A stretch of 64,000 bases of DNA from Azorinus chamasolen (GCA_963576725.1 OY755240.1:13632378-13696377); one strand, 5' to 3'; shown: positions 8,620-17,784, counted from the first letter of the stretch. The notes: a model not told the origin generated them from the sequence alone. Made by a program: numbers and translations.

Positions 8620-11214
8620 ATGCAAATGTCTGAAATCGCTCTATGGTATACATATAACGTCTGCCTTTGTTATAATTTGACTGTGTCGTTGCTAAATGCA
8701 TATTACGACTTATTCGTAGTTATAGGAAACTGGTATGGATCCAGATCACTTTGTTTAATACTCTCCACTCAATCGGAAGTCGAGCCATTTTCGCAAAGGA
8801 AAAGGCGACGAGTTCATGTGGATAGACATCTATCTTTTTGTAATCTCTTACCCAGTATATTCTCGTGTACATTGTTCCGATCTGTTGGGTTTGAGCTATG
8901 GATTGAAATTGAATGGTTTATATTTCATTGTCAGGGCGGAATCCGAATGACGTGTTATTGTAGATTGAGTAATGAATGTACTCTTATAAATACTCAGTGC
9001 CAACATGTTCCTTACCTAGACATTTATATTGTATTGTTCATTTGGCTGAGGAAGCACCGTGGATCCAGAGTGCGTATCGCTCGTTTACACGGGCAGTTTA
9101 TTAGTGACGCAGCTAAAAGATATATCTCGTTGAAATTACTTCGTCGGGGTATTGTTGGCTGGTATGTGTCGCTTATGTTTTTTGCTCTCTGGCTTGGTAT
9201 AGAACGTGGGTCCAGATCGGGCAGCTCTCTGAGTACTGCTCGGTCAGGATCCAAACTGTTTCACTGCAGTGTTTGTATATCTCGGGTGTTAGTGCCTGTA
9301 ATAGTTATCAGCAATATGCAGTGTATTGTGATACTGGTACTTCAACTAGACTGTCGGTGTAGATCAAGATCGAGTGACTTGCCTCACATTGTTTTTAGGC
9401 CAGGATCTACACTTTGTGCTGACGACATAGTGTATAAGTGTATATTCTATTTGGTAGCCCGATTTAGTATCGTTTGCTGCCTCATGTATTTTGCTTTACC
9501 GAAAGGTAGTTGGATTAATCGGTGTATATCGAGATCGAGGTACCTGTCTGGCTTGTCTCGAACAGGGTCTACACTGGTTACACTGACTGCTACAGTGTTT
9601 GAATGTACATTTCAGGTAATGGTGTACTTAGAAGTTATGTATTGTCTCCTGCATTGTGTGATACTGTTCGGTAATCGTCTGGACGACAAATGTGTATCCA
9701 GATCACGTGACCCGTGTGATGTTGCTCGAGCAGGATGCACACTGTATGTCCACGGCGTATATGTTGAATTCAAACGTCCAGGTGACATATACTTATATGT
9801 ATTTTATCGCTTAGTGTACTTTGCTACGCTGAATAAAGGTTGCTGTGATAGCCGGTCTGGATCAAGATCACGTGACATGTGTGATACTGCTCGATCAGGA
9901 TCTGCACTGTGTACCCACTTCATAGTTTTTTATTGCTCAGATCAGAGTGTTATGTACTTAGATATAAGTTATTGTTCGGTATGTTTTGCGTTACTGCACG
10001 CAAGCTGCTGTGATAGTCTGTGTGGATCCAGATCACGTGGGCCGAGCGGCACTGCTCGATCTGTATCTGCACTGTGTACCCATATCATTGTGTTAGATTA
10101 CACTGATTATTTTGCTGTACCGAAAAATAGGTGGATTAATCGGTGTATATCGAGATCGAGGTACCTGTCTGGCTTGTCCCGAACAGGGTCTACACTGGTT
10201 ACACTGACTGCTATAGTGTTTGAATGTACATTCCGGGTGATGGTGTACTTAGAAGTTATGTATTGTCTCCTGCATTGTGTGATACTGTTCGGTAATCGTC
10301 TGGACGACAAATGTGTATCCAGATCACGTGACCCGTGTGATGTTGCTCGATCAGGATGCACACTGTATGTCCACGGCGTATATGTTGAATTCAAACGTCC
10401 AGGTGACATATACTTATATGTGCTTTATCGCTTGGTGTACTTTGCTACGCTGAATAAAGGTTGCTGTGATAGCCGGTCTGGATCAAGATCACGTGACATG
10501 TGTGATACTGCTCGGTCAGGATCTGCACTGTGTACCCACTTCATAGTTTTTTATTGCACAGATCAGAGTGTTATGTACTTAGATATAAGTTATAGTTTGG
10601 TATGTTTTGCATTACTGCACGCCAGCTGCTTTGTGAGTCTGTGTGGATCCAGATCACGTGGGCCGAGCGGCACTGCTCGATCTGGATCTGCACTGTGTAC
10701 CCGTATCATTGTGTTATATTACACAGATAAAATTGTTGTGTACCTAAGTGTAATTTATTGTTCAATGGGTTTTGCGACGCTGCATGCAGGTCAGTGTGGG
10801 TGCGGGTTAAGCGACCCGCTGTTTATTATTCGTTCTGTTCTCATATTGATTGGGAACAGTACAAGTAGCACGTGCAGCATGGTTATTATTGTCAGTTGTC
10901 TAAGTTATTTCGGCAACTCTGTATATGCTGTTGTTTTCTGTTGTCTGTTGTTAGACAATCGGTGTAGATCCAGATCAAGTGACTCGTTGGACATTGCTCG
11001 ATCGGAATCTAAACTGTGCTGTAACGACATATGTGTGCTACTTGCCTTCCACTGGATAGTGCATTTGGACAATGCACTGTTACAGTCTTGTTGTGGTTTA
11101 TGCCACTTGTCGTGTATGTACTGCTCCATTCAGAACAAAATAGTTGCAATGTATGTATGTGTAGGCGGAAATTTCTCCAGTATAAACCGTACTTTATATT
11201 TGTATGAATATTAA
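8620..11214 (+). CDS. LINE middle ORF: cysteine-rich repeat protein of unknown function
   Basis: 864 codons from the first ATG (the stop-free frame starts just after a TAG at 8602). It lies between ORF1 and ORF2 on the same strand, and its TAA (11212-11214) overlaps the ORF2 ATG (11204). I recognise no known domain. The protein consists of about 13 divergent repeats, most about 56 residues apart, each with a SRSRD-x(5)-ARSGSxLC-like core followed by a Tyr/Ile/Val/Cys-rich hydrophobic segment (for example VMYLDISYCSVCFALL). Cysteine content is very high. Within it a 621-bp block is duplicated in frame (9512 onward and 10133 onward). The openness over 2.6 kb, including the diverged ends, argues for past selection as coding sequence. 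Alternatively the repeats mainly serve as DNA/RNA hairpins and the frame is incidental. Confidence 0.6.
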   Translation: MQMSEIALWYTYNVCLCYNLTVSLLNAYYDLFVVIGNWYGSRSLCLILSTQSEVEPFSQRKRRRVHVDRHLSFCNLLPSIFSCTLFRSVGFELWIEIEWFIFHCQGGIRMTCYCRLSNECTLINTQCQHVPYLDIYIVLFIWLRKHRGSRVRIARLHGQFISDAAKRYISLKLLRRGIVGWYVSLMFFALWLGIERGSRSGSSLSTARSGSKLFHCSVCISRVLVPVIVISNMQCIVILVLQLDCRCRSRSSDLPHIVFRPGSTLCADDIVYKCIFYLVARFSIVCCLMYFALPKGSWINRCISRSRYLSGLSRTGSTLVTLTATVFECTFQVMVYLEVMYCLLHCVILFGNRLDDKCVSRSRDPCDVARAGCTLYVHGVYVEFKRPGDIYLYVFYRLVYFATLNKGCCDSRSGSRSRDMCDTARSGSALCTHFIVFYCSDQSVMYLDISYCSVCFALLHASCCDSLCGSRSRGPSGTARSVSALCTHIIVLDYTDYFAVPKNRWINRCISRSRYLSGLSRTGSTLVTLTAIVFECTFRVMVYLEVMYCLLHCVILFGNRLDDKCVSRSRDPCDVARSGCTLYVHGVYVEFKRPGDIYLYVLYRLVYFATLNKGCCDSRSGSRSRDMCDTARSGSALCTHFIVFYCTDQSVMYLDISYSLVCFALLHASCFVSLCGSRSRGPSGTARSGSALCTRIIVLYYTDKIVVYLSVIYCSMGFATLHAGQCGCGLSDPLFIIRSVLILIGNSTSSTCSMVIIVSCLSYFGNSVYAVVFCCLLLDNRCRSRSSDSLDIARSESKLCCNDICVLLAFHWIVHLDNALLQSCCGLCHLSCMYCSIQNKIVAMYVCVGGNFSSINRTLYLYEY
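8737..11020 (+). repeat. array of about 13 quasi-palindromic units inside the LINE
   Basis: Units start near 8737, 9061, 9208, 9355, 9525, 9695, 9858, 10024, 10146, 10315, 10480, 10645 and 10966. The consensus left arm is like GTGTGGATCCAGATCACGTG. The right arm is like TGCTCGATCAGGATCTGCAC followed by TGT, about 25 bases later. Regular units are about 166 bp apart. The same two arms, in the same order, form the hairpin of the TTAA MITEs; the copy at about 53206-53262 is intermediate (CCCAGATCACGTGACTCC, then GATCAGGATATGCACTGTTT). Confidence 0.75.
9512..10760 (+). repeat. 621-bp in-frame tandem duplication within the middle ORF
   Basis: The blocks starting GGATTAATCGGTGTATATC at 9512 and 10133 are near-identical and carry four hairpin units each; the fourth unit of the first block is shortened. 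621 is divisible by three, so the frame survives. This is a higher-order repeat pointing to recent unequal exchange or template slippage. Confidence 0.85.
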
Positions 11215-11383
11215 TCTTATGACATGGAATGCTACTGGCATTATGTCCAGCTCATCGTATCTGTGTGATGTTCTAAATAGTAATAGCGTTGATGTCTGTG
11301 GTATCTCAGAACACTGGTTGAGCGGACATAATCTACATTTTTTAGACTCGATAGATATAGAGAATAATAGGTTAGTGCCGTAG
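11204..11383 (+). pseudogene. LINE ORF2, N-terminal endonuclease fragment
   Basis: Starts MNINLMTWNATG and contains ISEHWL, the first two conserved blocks (Asn and Glu) of the apurinic-endonuclease-like domain that nicks target DNA. After LDSIDIENNR the reading enters the foldback insertion and stops at 11381-11383. The protein resumes at 12374 in the same frame (both starts are 2 mod 3). The ATG lies inside the end of the middle ORF. Confidence 0.8.
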
Positions 11384-11499
11384 ATGGGACGCTTTATCCG
11401 ACGAGGGGAGAAAACGTTGAGGCGAGGCTTGCCGAGCCTCAACTGTTTTCTCTCCGAGTCGGATAAAGGCGTCCCATCTACGGCACTAACCTATTATTC
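11362..11499. repeat. long palindrome (foldback) at left end of insertion in ORF2
   Basis: Two arms of about 65 bases, beginning GAATAATAGGTTAGTGCCGT and ending with its reverse complement, enclose a small inner hairpin near 11417-11444. There are few mismatches. The arms could form a cruciform or an RNA hairpin. Confidence 0.9.
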
Positions 11500-12365
11500 G
11501 ATTTATCCAGTCAATATAGTTAAATGTCTTTTTTATAGACTCATAACACTCTTGAAATAATTTACATTGAAAATGCAGTTTTTCGATCAACGGATCCCTC
11601 CCTTTTCACTTCCATTTAGACGTAAATAGATCTAATGAGCTACCGCAGAGGAATATAGTTTCGATACTTGTATTACTAGAAAGGAAACGTGGTTGAATTT
11701 GAAAAATAAGATGATTTGAATCGAGGGTCGATAAGTTATTTCAAACAGACATGATCTATATTCTTTGGTCAAATTCGAGTTACGTAGTCTCGGTTTCTAT
11801 TTTTAGATTCTACCTAACGTCACTCAGAAATCGATGGAACTGAACAGGCTATATTTAGGTTTATGACTATCACCGCCCCTGTAAGAGTTTATCAATCAAA
11901 TAATCATGAGAGTGAAAAGAAAACATTTACTATTTATCTGTCAATCTTTGCTTCCAGGTTTGATTTTATCAAAAACGGGTTTTGCCAGCGGTGGATTAAA
12001 TTAATAAAAGTGATAAATCAACGTCATTTTGTATGTGGCCTCAGTGGCGTAATCGGTAAGGGCGACGTCTCTAGAGAGATTAGAATTAGGTTTTGTAGGA
12101 TCAGGCGCGGGTTCGAATCCAGCTGTAGCCAATTATTTTTATTTTTTTCTCATTTGAATAATTCTTCTGGTGACCAAATAGATCTGTTAGATCTATTCCA
12201 TCAACATGTTTATGAATATTTACAGAAAACTAAAATAGTTCCATGGTTATAGAATCAGTACGCCTATCTACTAACCTAATAAACCTTCCACTACCGGAAG
12301 TAACCTAATAAACCTAAGTTTATTTGCACCCCCTTTATTATGTTACTAGAGAAGCCTGGTGACTG
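11371..12365. mobile_element. about 1 kb insertion splitting LINE ORF2
   Basis: Interrupts the endonuclease domain. The left end is the 11362-11499 palindrome. Close inside it is TTTATCCAGTCA, matched in reverse at the right end by GTGACTGGATAAAA (about 12359-12372). It contains a tRNA-like segment (12037-12131) and no credible gene. Exact ends and a target duplication are not resolved. It is probably a non-autonomous foldback element, perhaps carrying a SINE. Confidence 0.65.
12037..12131 (+). repeat. tRNA-like (SINE head or tRNA pseudogene)
   Basis: Has an A-box-like GTGGCGTAATCGGTAAGG and a perfect B box GGTTCGAATCC, a longer than usual gap between them as in tRNAs with a long variable arm, and a T-rich stretch immediately downstream. 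The acceptor arm does not pair, so a working tRNA is unlikely. Confidence 0.55.
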
Positions 12366-12373
12366 GATAAAAT

Positions 12374-15300
12374 ATGTATCGCTGTCATGCAGTTTCGGAT
12401 AGTAGTTTGTCGTTACCTAGTAGGAGAAAGGTCGGTAAAGGTGGGGTGTGCATACTATGGAAACGCGCGTTAGATAGTATGATCACCCCGCTCGAACTTG
12501 ATGACGATCGGATAATTGGCATTCAGTTTCAAATTAACCCTGGGAATATGTTCTATTTATTTCAGGTGTATATGCCATGCACAAATCATGGGACAGATTT
12601 ATTCAGGAGATATGTAGATACGATAGAAAACTTGGTCTTTAAATACAGCCAGAAAGGCTTTGTTCTTGTTATGGGAGACATGAATGCAAATGTCAGCAGT
12701 AATACTAAACGGAATTCATACTTTTCTGAAATGTTGGGAAGGAATAATATTGTGTCTCTGAATGTCACTGTTTTAGGTAATGTAAGCACTAACTTTAGTT
12801 ACAATGGCAACGTGGGGTCTACCATTGATCACATACTGGTACCCAGCGAGAAAATCGATATGTTTCTTAATTGCAAGATACCACATGATGATGCTTTGAA
12901 TGTGTCCAGTCATCGCCCGATAACATGCACCGTTAGTGTACCCATACTTAATTTTGAGCCTCCGGTAAATAGTGATTGTCCGCGAATAAATTGGTCAAAG
13001 GTAACTCGACAGCACATTGATAACTATCAGTCGTACCTGCTTTCAAATTCACAGTGCGCTGCTGAGTTGGATAGAGACATACAGTGTAAACCCCAAATTG
13101 ATAGTTTGTACCGTTTCGTTGTTTCCATTGTTAATGATGCCAATGAAGCATGCTTCCCGAAGTCAAGATTCAGACATTTTTTAAAGCCATACTGGGATGA
13201 TGAGCTAAAGGCAGCTTCTAAAGTGTCAAAGGTCAAGCGACGACTGTGGATTCTCAGTGGCAAACCACGTGGTAATGATCATGTAACTTATCTAGAGTAC
13301 AAAGATGCCAAACGCGCACTGAGAAAAATTCACCGCAGAAAGGTATTGCAGTATATTTCTAATTTCCATGAAGAAATAGACAGGTGCGCCGAAGTAGACT
13401 CGAAAGTTTTTTGGAAATATATAAAGCGTCGACGCACTAGATCACGGTCTGCTGTAGGGAATGAGTTAATTTTTAATGACGTCACGTACAGGGAACCGTA
13501 TTTGATAAATGGTAACTGGGCACAGTATTTTAAGGAACTGTACACGCCTTCTGAAAATGATGCTTTTAACGATTCTTACAAGATGCAAATTAGCGGGGAA
13601 CTAGATAGTGTCAAGGAATATATTTCTAATATTAATTATATTGACAGTGATGTATTTATTTCCATTGACGAAGTTAAGAAGGTATGCGACAAGGCTAAGA
13701 GGAACAAAGCAAGTGGGCCGGACGGATGCTTTTACGAAAATTTTAAGTTTGGGGGAAATGTTATGTACCGTCTATGCGCTAAACTCTTTACTGCTATGTT
13801 ACAATTTTCTTACTGCCCGACAGATATGAAGAAAGGTGATATTATCGTGTTACATAAAGGCGGAAATAAATCTCACAATGATCCCAGTAATTACAGGGCC
13901 ATCACACTCTCATCTGTTGTTTTGAAGTTATATGAATCTGTTTTGCTGTCTCGCATGAAGGAATGTAGTTATGTAGTAAACGATCTTCAAGGTGGATTTA
14001 GAGAGGGAATGGGTTGTCTAATGACATCTTATATATTTCGGGAGTGCAATAACTTTGTAAAAGAGAATGGAAGTAGACTGTATGCATGCTTTCTAGATGT
14101 TCGGCAAGCATTTGACACAGTTTGGCATGACGCTCTAATGGTAAAGTTGTATAACACAGGTATTAAGTTACCGCTATTTATGGCAATATATGACCTATAC
14201 CAGAATATGCAGAGTAGGGTAAGAAGTAATGGATATACTTCCAATTGGTTCCCAGTTCTGCAGGGTACCAGGCAGGGTGGGGTAATCAGTCCACGGTTAT
14301 ATCTCATATTTATAAATGATTTGATGAATAAATTGGTAAGCAGCTCTAACGGCTTAACTGTATATGACCTTAACTGCAGTTGCCCCACTTCAGCGGACGA
14401 CATGGTTTTATTATCTTTATCGAGAGCTGGGTTACAGAAACTAATGGATACATGTTATGAATATGGATGTACATACCGGTATAAATATAATGCTTTGAAA
14501 TCAGCGGTAGTAGTTACAAATGAGAAAACTTCCGGCAAATCTATTAACGACCGGCCTTGGTTATTAGGAAATGACAATGTTTGTGAACGTGGCTCATACA
14601 CTCACCTGGGTGTTTTATTTAATAATGATGGGGACCTTTCACAGTTAGTAAGAGAATGCTCGAGTAAAATTAGGAAAACGTTTTTGAGTATTGTTAACTG
14701 TGGTATATATGAAAATGGTATCCATCCCTTCTCAGCCAGACATCTGTATCAGACCATCGTCCTTCCAAAAGCCTTGTATGGCTGTGAACTGTGGTCAGAC
14801 TTAAGCAAAGATGATATTTTGACACTTGAAATTGCTCACCGCGTCTGTGTGAAGTGGATCCAATGCTTGCCAAAATCTAGTAGGACAGATATTGTTTTAA
14901 GTTCTCTAGGCATGCTGCCGATTGAGGCCGAAATTGATAAAAGAAAATTGATATTTTTCGGGCAGTTATGCAGAATGGACAGCGATTGTATTGTAAAGAA
15001 ACTGTTCAATCACAGACTCTGCTATTACTTTAATTTCTGCAGTAAAACTATAGGTTTCATACCGGACATACACAGAATATGTGGCAAATATGGACTGCTT
15101 AAAGTTCTAGATAAGTACTGTAGAACTGGAATATTCCCGGCAAAGTCCATATGGAAGACAATAGTCAACAATAACATTAAAATAATGCAACTGTCCTTAG
15201 CACAGTCTCGTATTTTATCTGATAACATACTCAAGGAGTATATACTTATTCAGTCTTGTAAGGAGATTAGACCTACTCAATTTTGGCTATTAAGTAAATC

Positions 15301-15655
15301 GGATCGAAATTTTCTAGAATTTTCACAGGCTGCTGTGAGATTTACCCATTTACTTTTCGCTAGGACATACGTTTCTCGTTGTAAACGATGTGGTAAATTA
15401 ACAGATGAAATCGCACTTCACATGGCGCTGTTTTGTGAGCATACTATTTGTACAAGGTCTAGATTGTGGAATAATATCCACCGTGTCTTTGGCAACGATA
15501 TATTTCACAAACTTATATCATGTACCCCACGTATGCAACTGATCCATCTTTTGTCTGGACTACGACATTTTTTATATTTTGGTCTAGACACAACCTGTCT
15601 ACGGATTGTTGGATCATTTTGTTTTAATGTCCTAAACTTTGGCTGCAAGGAATAG
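12374..15655 (+). CDS. LINE ORF2, endonuclease remainder plus reverse transcriptase
   Basis: 1093 codons open from 12374. The first 190 residues finish the endonuclease domain: VYMPC, GDMNA, IDHIL and SSHRPI (the usual SDH here reads SSH). RT blocks follow from about residue 440: KASGPDG, NYRAITLSS, LQGGFREG, CFLDVRQAFDTVWH, GTRQGGVISP and TSADDMVLL. The catalytic YxDD box reads S-A-D-D, so its tyrosine is replaced. The C-terminus has CKRCGK...HMALFCEH, a Cys/His motif typical of LINE ORF2 ends. The protein would nick the target and reverse-transcribe the RNA from its 3' end. In this copy the domain is cut off from its N-terminus by the insertion, and the ATG is just the first Met after it, so the copy is probably inactive. 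Confidence 0.9.
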   Translation: MYRCHAVSDSSLSLPSRRKVGKGGVCILWKRALDSMITPLELDDDRIIGIQFQINPGNMFYLFQVYMPCTNHGTDLFRRYVDTIENLVFKYSQKGFVLVMGDMNANVSSNTKRNSYFSEMLGRNNIVSLNVTVLGNVSTNFSYNGNVGSTIDHILVPSEKIDMFLNCKIPHDDALNVSSHRPITCTVSVPILNFEPPVNSDCPRINWSKVTRQHIDNYQSYLLSNSQCAAELDRDIQCKPQIDSLYRFVVSIVNDANEACFPKSRFRHFLKPYWDDELKAASKVSKVKRRLWILSGKPRGNDHVTYLEYKDAKRALRKIHRRKVLQYISNFHEEIDRCAEVDSKVFWKYIKRRRTRSRSAVGNELIFNDVTYREPYLINGNWAQYFKELYTPSENDAFNDSYKMQISGELDSVKEYISNINYIDSDVFISIDEVKKVCDKAKRNKASGPDGCFYENFKFGGNVMYRLCAKLFTAMLQFSYCPTDMKKGDIIVLHKGGNKSHNDPSNYRAITLSSVVLKLYESVLLSRMKECSYVVNDLQGGFREGMGCLMTSYIFRECNNFVKENGSRLYACFLDVRQAFDTVWHDALMVKLYNTGIKLPLFMAIYDLYQNMQSRVRSNGYTSNWFPVLQGTRQGGVISPRLYLIFINDLMNKLVSSSNGLTVYDLNCSCPTSADDMVLLSLSRAGLQKLMDTCYEYGCTYRYKYNALKSAVVVTNEKTSGKSINDRPWLLGNDNVCERGSYTHLGVLFNNDGDLSQLVRECSSKIRKTFLSIVNCGIYENGIHPFSARHLYQTIVLPKALYGCELWSDLSKDDILTLEIAHRVCVKWIQCLPKSSRTDIVLSSLGMLPIEAEIDKRKLIFFGQLCRMDSDCIVKKLFNHRLCYYFNFCSKTIGFIPDIHRICGKYGLLKVLDKYCRTGIFPAKSIWKTIVNNNIKIMQLSLAQSRILSDNILKEYILIQSCKEIRPTQFWLLSKSDRNFLEFSQAAVRFTHLLFARTYVSRCKRCGKLTDEIALHMALFCEHTICTRSRLWNNIHRVFGNDIFHKLISCTPRMQLIHLLSGLRHFLYFGLDTTCLRIVGSFCFNVLNFGCKE

Positions 15656-16510
15656 GGGGCATTTTGTTTCTAGATAAGCTGAATTTCTTTCAATTTGAAG
15701 TAAGCAGTATAATTAACCTGCCAGTCGACGTTGTATATCTCAGTTTAAACTTCATCATCGGAAGCATAGTGTCTATTCAATTCACAGTAATTATGTTATG
15801 TTAGTTCCCGTCGATGGAAAATATTGTATACATTTACTTTAGAGTCAATGTTGTGTTGGTTTAACCCTTTACTTTACATAATGATATTTTCATATCTGTA
15901 GAAACAGAATAATCTCAGGTCAGACGACTACAATAGGAGCCGTCCGATCAGGGCATAATGCTTGTTGATGTGATTATATAGATTTTATCCGTCAGTCTAG
16001 TATTTTGCCTTAAATAAAAGGGAGTAGTTGTCCGATACTCATGAGGTGAGGGACTCATGTGGAAATATTCACTAAGGATAGGATTAAGGACGTTAGCTGT
16101 CTCTCTGTGTTTCGTTTCGACAGAGTAATGGCACATGGCGTCTATACTATAGTTATAACACATATTGTGTTGTTCATTTTGCGTTGGTATAAAGTTCGCC
16201 AACATCATCATCATCATTATCATCATCATCATCGTCATAAATCTAGTCTTCATCATTACATAGTCGTTCGCAGTCATTGAAGCTACCGTCATCATCATCG
16301 TCATAATTGTCACCATCAGCATTCATCATCATCGTTATCATCATTCTCATCATTACCATTGTAATTATTGTAACTTGTCATCGTCTTCATGTTTTTGTTC
16401 AGTGTTCATTGTACTGTAAATATCATTGGAAATTGTACTTGTTTGCTGTGAATGTATGTGAAATGTTTCTATGCTCTCCTGATCTGGAGGAAATAAAGAT
16501 TATTATTATT
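15656..16510 (+). other. LINE 3' UTR with ATC-rich stretch and (ATT)n tail
   Basis: Non-coding. Includes a nested TTAA MITE (15861-~16015), a conserved block at about 16080-16160 shared with the truncated copy at 2427-2690, an ATC/CAT trinucleotide stretch (16202-16375), and the terminus GATCTGGAGGAAATAAAG followed by ATT repeats. The conserved terminus is the likely RT recognition site. Confidence 0.8.
15861..16015 (+). mobile_element. TTAA MITE nested in LINE 3' UTR, right end eroded
   Basis: Starts TTAACCCTTTAC and holds the diverged hairpin AGGTCAGACGACT...AGCCGTCCGATCAGGG (15918-15955). The expected GTAAAGGGTTAA end is not visible. It is absent from the truncated copy's shorter 3' segment, so its presence in the family is unknown. 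Confidence 0.6.
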
Positions 16511-16541
16511 ACTTAGACGATTCATACAGTAACTGTCTGAT
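16511..16541 (+). repeat. 3' target-site duplication of the LINE
   Basis: Exact 31-base repeat of 5419-5449. Downstream, CTGGGTATAATATGG and AAAGGTGTTAA (TTAA at 16568-16571) complete what looks like the right half of the interrupted MITE. Confidence 0.9.
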
Positions 16542-16582
16542 CTGGGTATAATATGGTTGTAAAGGTGTTAACAGGCGCATCG

Positions 16583-16699
16583 ATGGAGTAAAGGCTCGGA
16601 GGCGTGAGTTAGTGTTACACTACTCATGAACTGACTCAATAAAACCGGGTTTGTTTTTTGGAAGCATTACTGCTTTTGCTTTCGAGGATCTCCTGCATG
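16583..16699 (+). repeat. R3 fragment, interrupted by foldback element
   Basis: Carries GACTCAATAAAACCGGGTTT and TGCTTTTGCTTTCGAGGATC, the R3 signature. It breaks at the left end of the 16700-18391 foldback element. Confidence 0.65.
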
Positions 16700-17534
16700 G
16701 TTTACGGACGTTTCGCTACACAGCGTTTCGCTACCCTGACCATTTCGCTACCCTGACCATTTCGCTACAGTCATTTCGCACCTTTACGGGAAGTCATTTC
16801 GCTACCCAGTCACCCAATTAATTATAATTATTCACAGATTTAATTGAGTTGGACGATAACAGTTTAACAGATGAAAAAGATACCTTTACCAATTTGAAAT
16901 ACCGAGTGTAGCAGCATAGGCAAACAGTTTGGATCCGAATGAAACGTTCACAGTAAATTAGTTAATTCGCATATAAGATATAGCTGTTCGGAAATATGTT
17001 CAACGTAAGTATATCACAAAATTAAAAATTAAGAGAATATTTGAAACTTTAGAGCAGGTAAATGGTTAACAGACCTTAAAGTAAAAGTGCATAAGTAATG
17101 ATCGCGTTTTCAACTTTTCATGTGATCGTAATACACTGTACAGTATATCAAAGATTCAACATTTTTCTAGTCTGAACTATTTAGTATTTTTTATCATTTA
17201 TAATTAACAAAATGCATTGGCGTTTGTCTTACAGTGAAACATTTATATTTTTATTCCCACTAGCAGTATTTACAAGCCAATGTTATCGCCTTATCGGCGG
17301 TACCTGTGATCTCTGGGTGGACAATATTGATTGGCACGTGTAATTACGAAAGCAGCGGGTGACTTAATTCAATCAGCAATATCACAGAGGCAGCGATAAT
17401 GACACGTGTATTATATATTTAATCTTTTAAAACCTAATATTTTTGTTGTGATTATCATCATGTTTTAATATTATTATTATCATTATGTATTTCACAAAGC
17501 CGATAATATTTCTTATCGCTTAAACTTTTATTTA

Positions 17535-17784
17535 TTAACCCTTTCCCTCATATAAACGTGTTTTCACGAATTTGCAAACAGAGAAGACCCAGATCAGACG
17601 GCTCCTAGAGGAGCCGTCTGATAAGGGTCTGCTCTGTTTGCTAATAGAATTTGAAAGCTCGGTTTCTTTACTTTCCAAATTGGGTACATTGTTCCACCTT
17701 GCATATTTCCTTATAAGAATTTTCTCCATGAATATTCATTAGGTATCAAAATTAGGGCTAAATATAGAACAGGGGAAGGGTTAA
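17535..17784 (+). mobile_element. TTAA-flanked MITE with internal hairpin
   Basis: TTAACCCTTTCCCTCAT at the left and GGGGAAGGGTTAA at the right. The internal hairpin (17573-17643) has GCAAACAGAG...CCAGATCAGACGGCTCC and GGAGCCGTCTGATAAGGG in near-perfect dyad. A complete copy of the family. Confidence 0.85.

Larger units (their letters stand above)
5450..16510 (+). mobile_element. full-length non-LTR retrotransposon (LINE) with three ORFs
   Basis: An 11.06 kb element between exact 31-bp target-site duplications, ending in (ATT)n. Contents in order: 5' UTR, ORF1 (5943-8048), an inter-ORF spacer with two tRNA-like sequences, a long repeat-built middle ORF (8620-11214), ORF2 (from 11204) with endonuclease and RT, and a 3' UTR. 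Later insertions are a roughly 1 kb foldback-bearing insert in the endonuclease domain (about 11371-12365) and a TTAA MITE in the 3' UTR (15861-~16015). A second, 5'-truncated copy of its 3' end lies at 2427-2690, so the family has retrotransposed more than once. I cannot place the clade with certainty. The apurinic-type endonuclease, the RT and a Cys/His C-terminal motif exclude R2-type LINEs. Confidence 0.9.

Noticed and set aside
9024..11129. Minus-strand open frames opposite the LINE middle ORF (SDPDRA...DLD-type repeats)
   Set aside because: They mirror the repeat units of the plus-strand frame and are short and discontinuous; shadows.
11863..12252. 129-codon frame inside the ORF2 insertion
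   Set aside because: It runs through a tRNA-like sequence and has no motif; not a gene.
16059..16516. Met/His/Ile-rich frames on both strands
   Set aside because: They come from the ATC trinucleotide stretch of the LINE 3' UTR.
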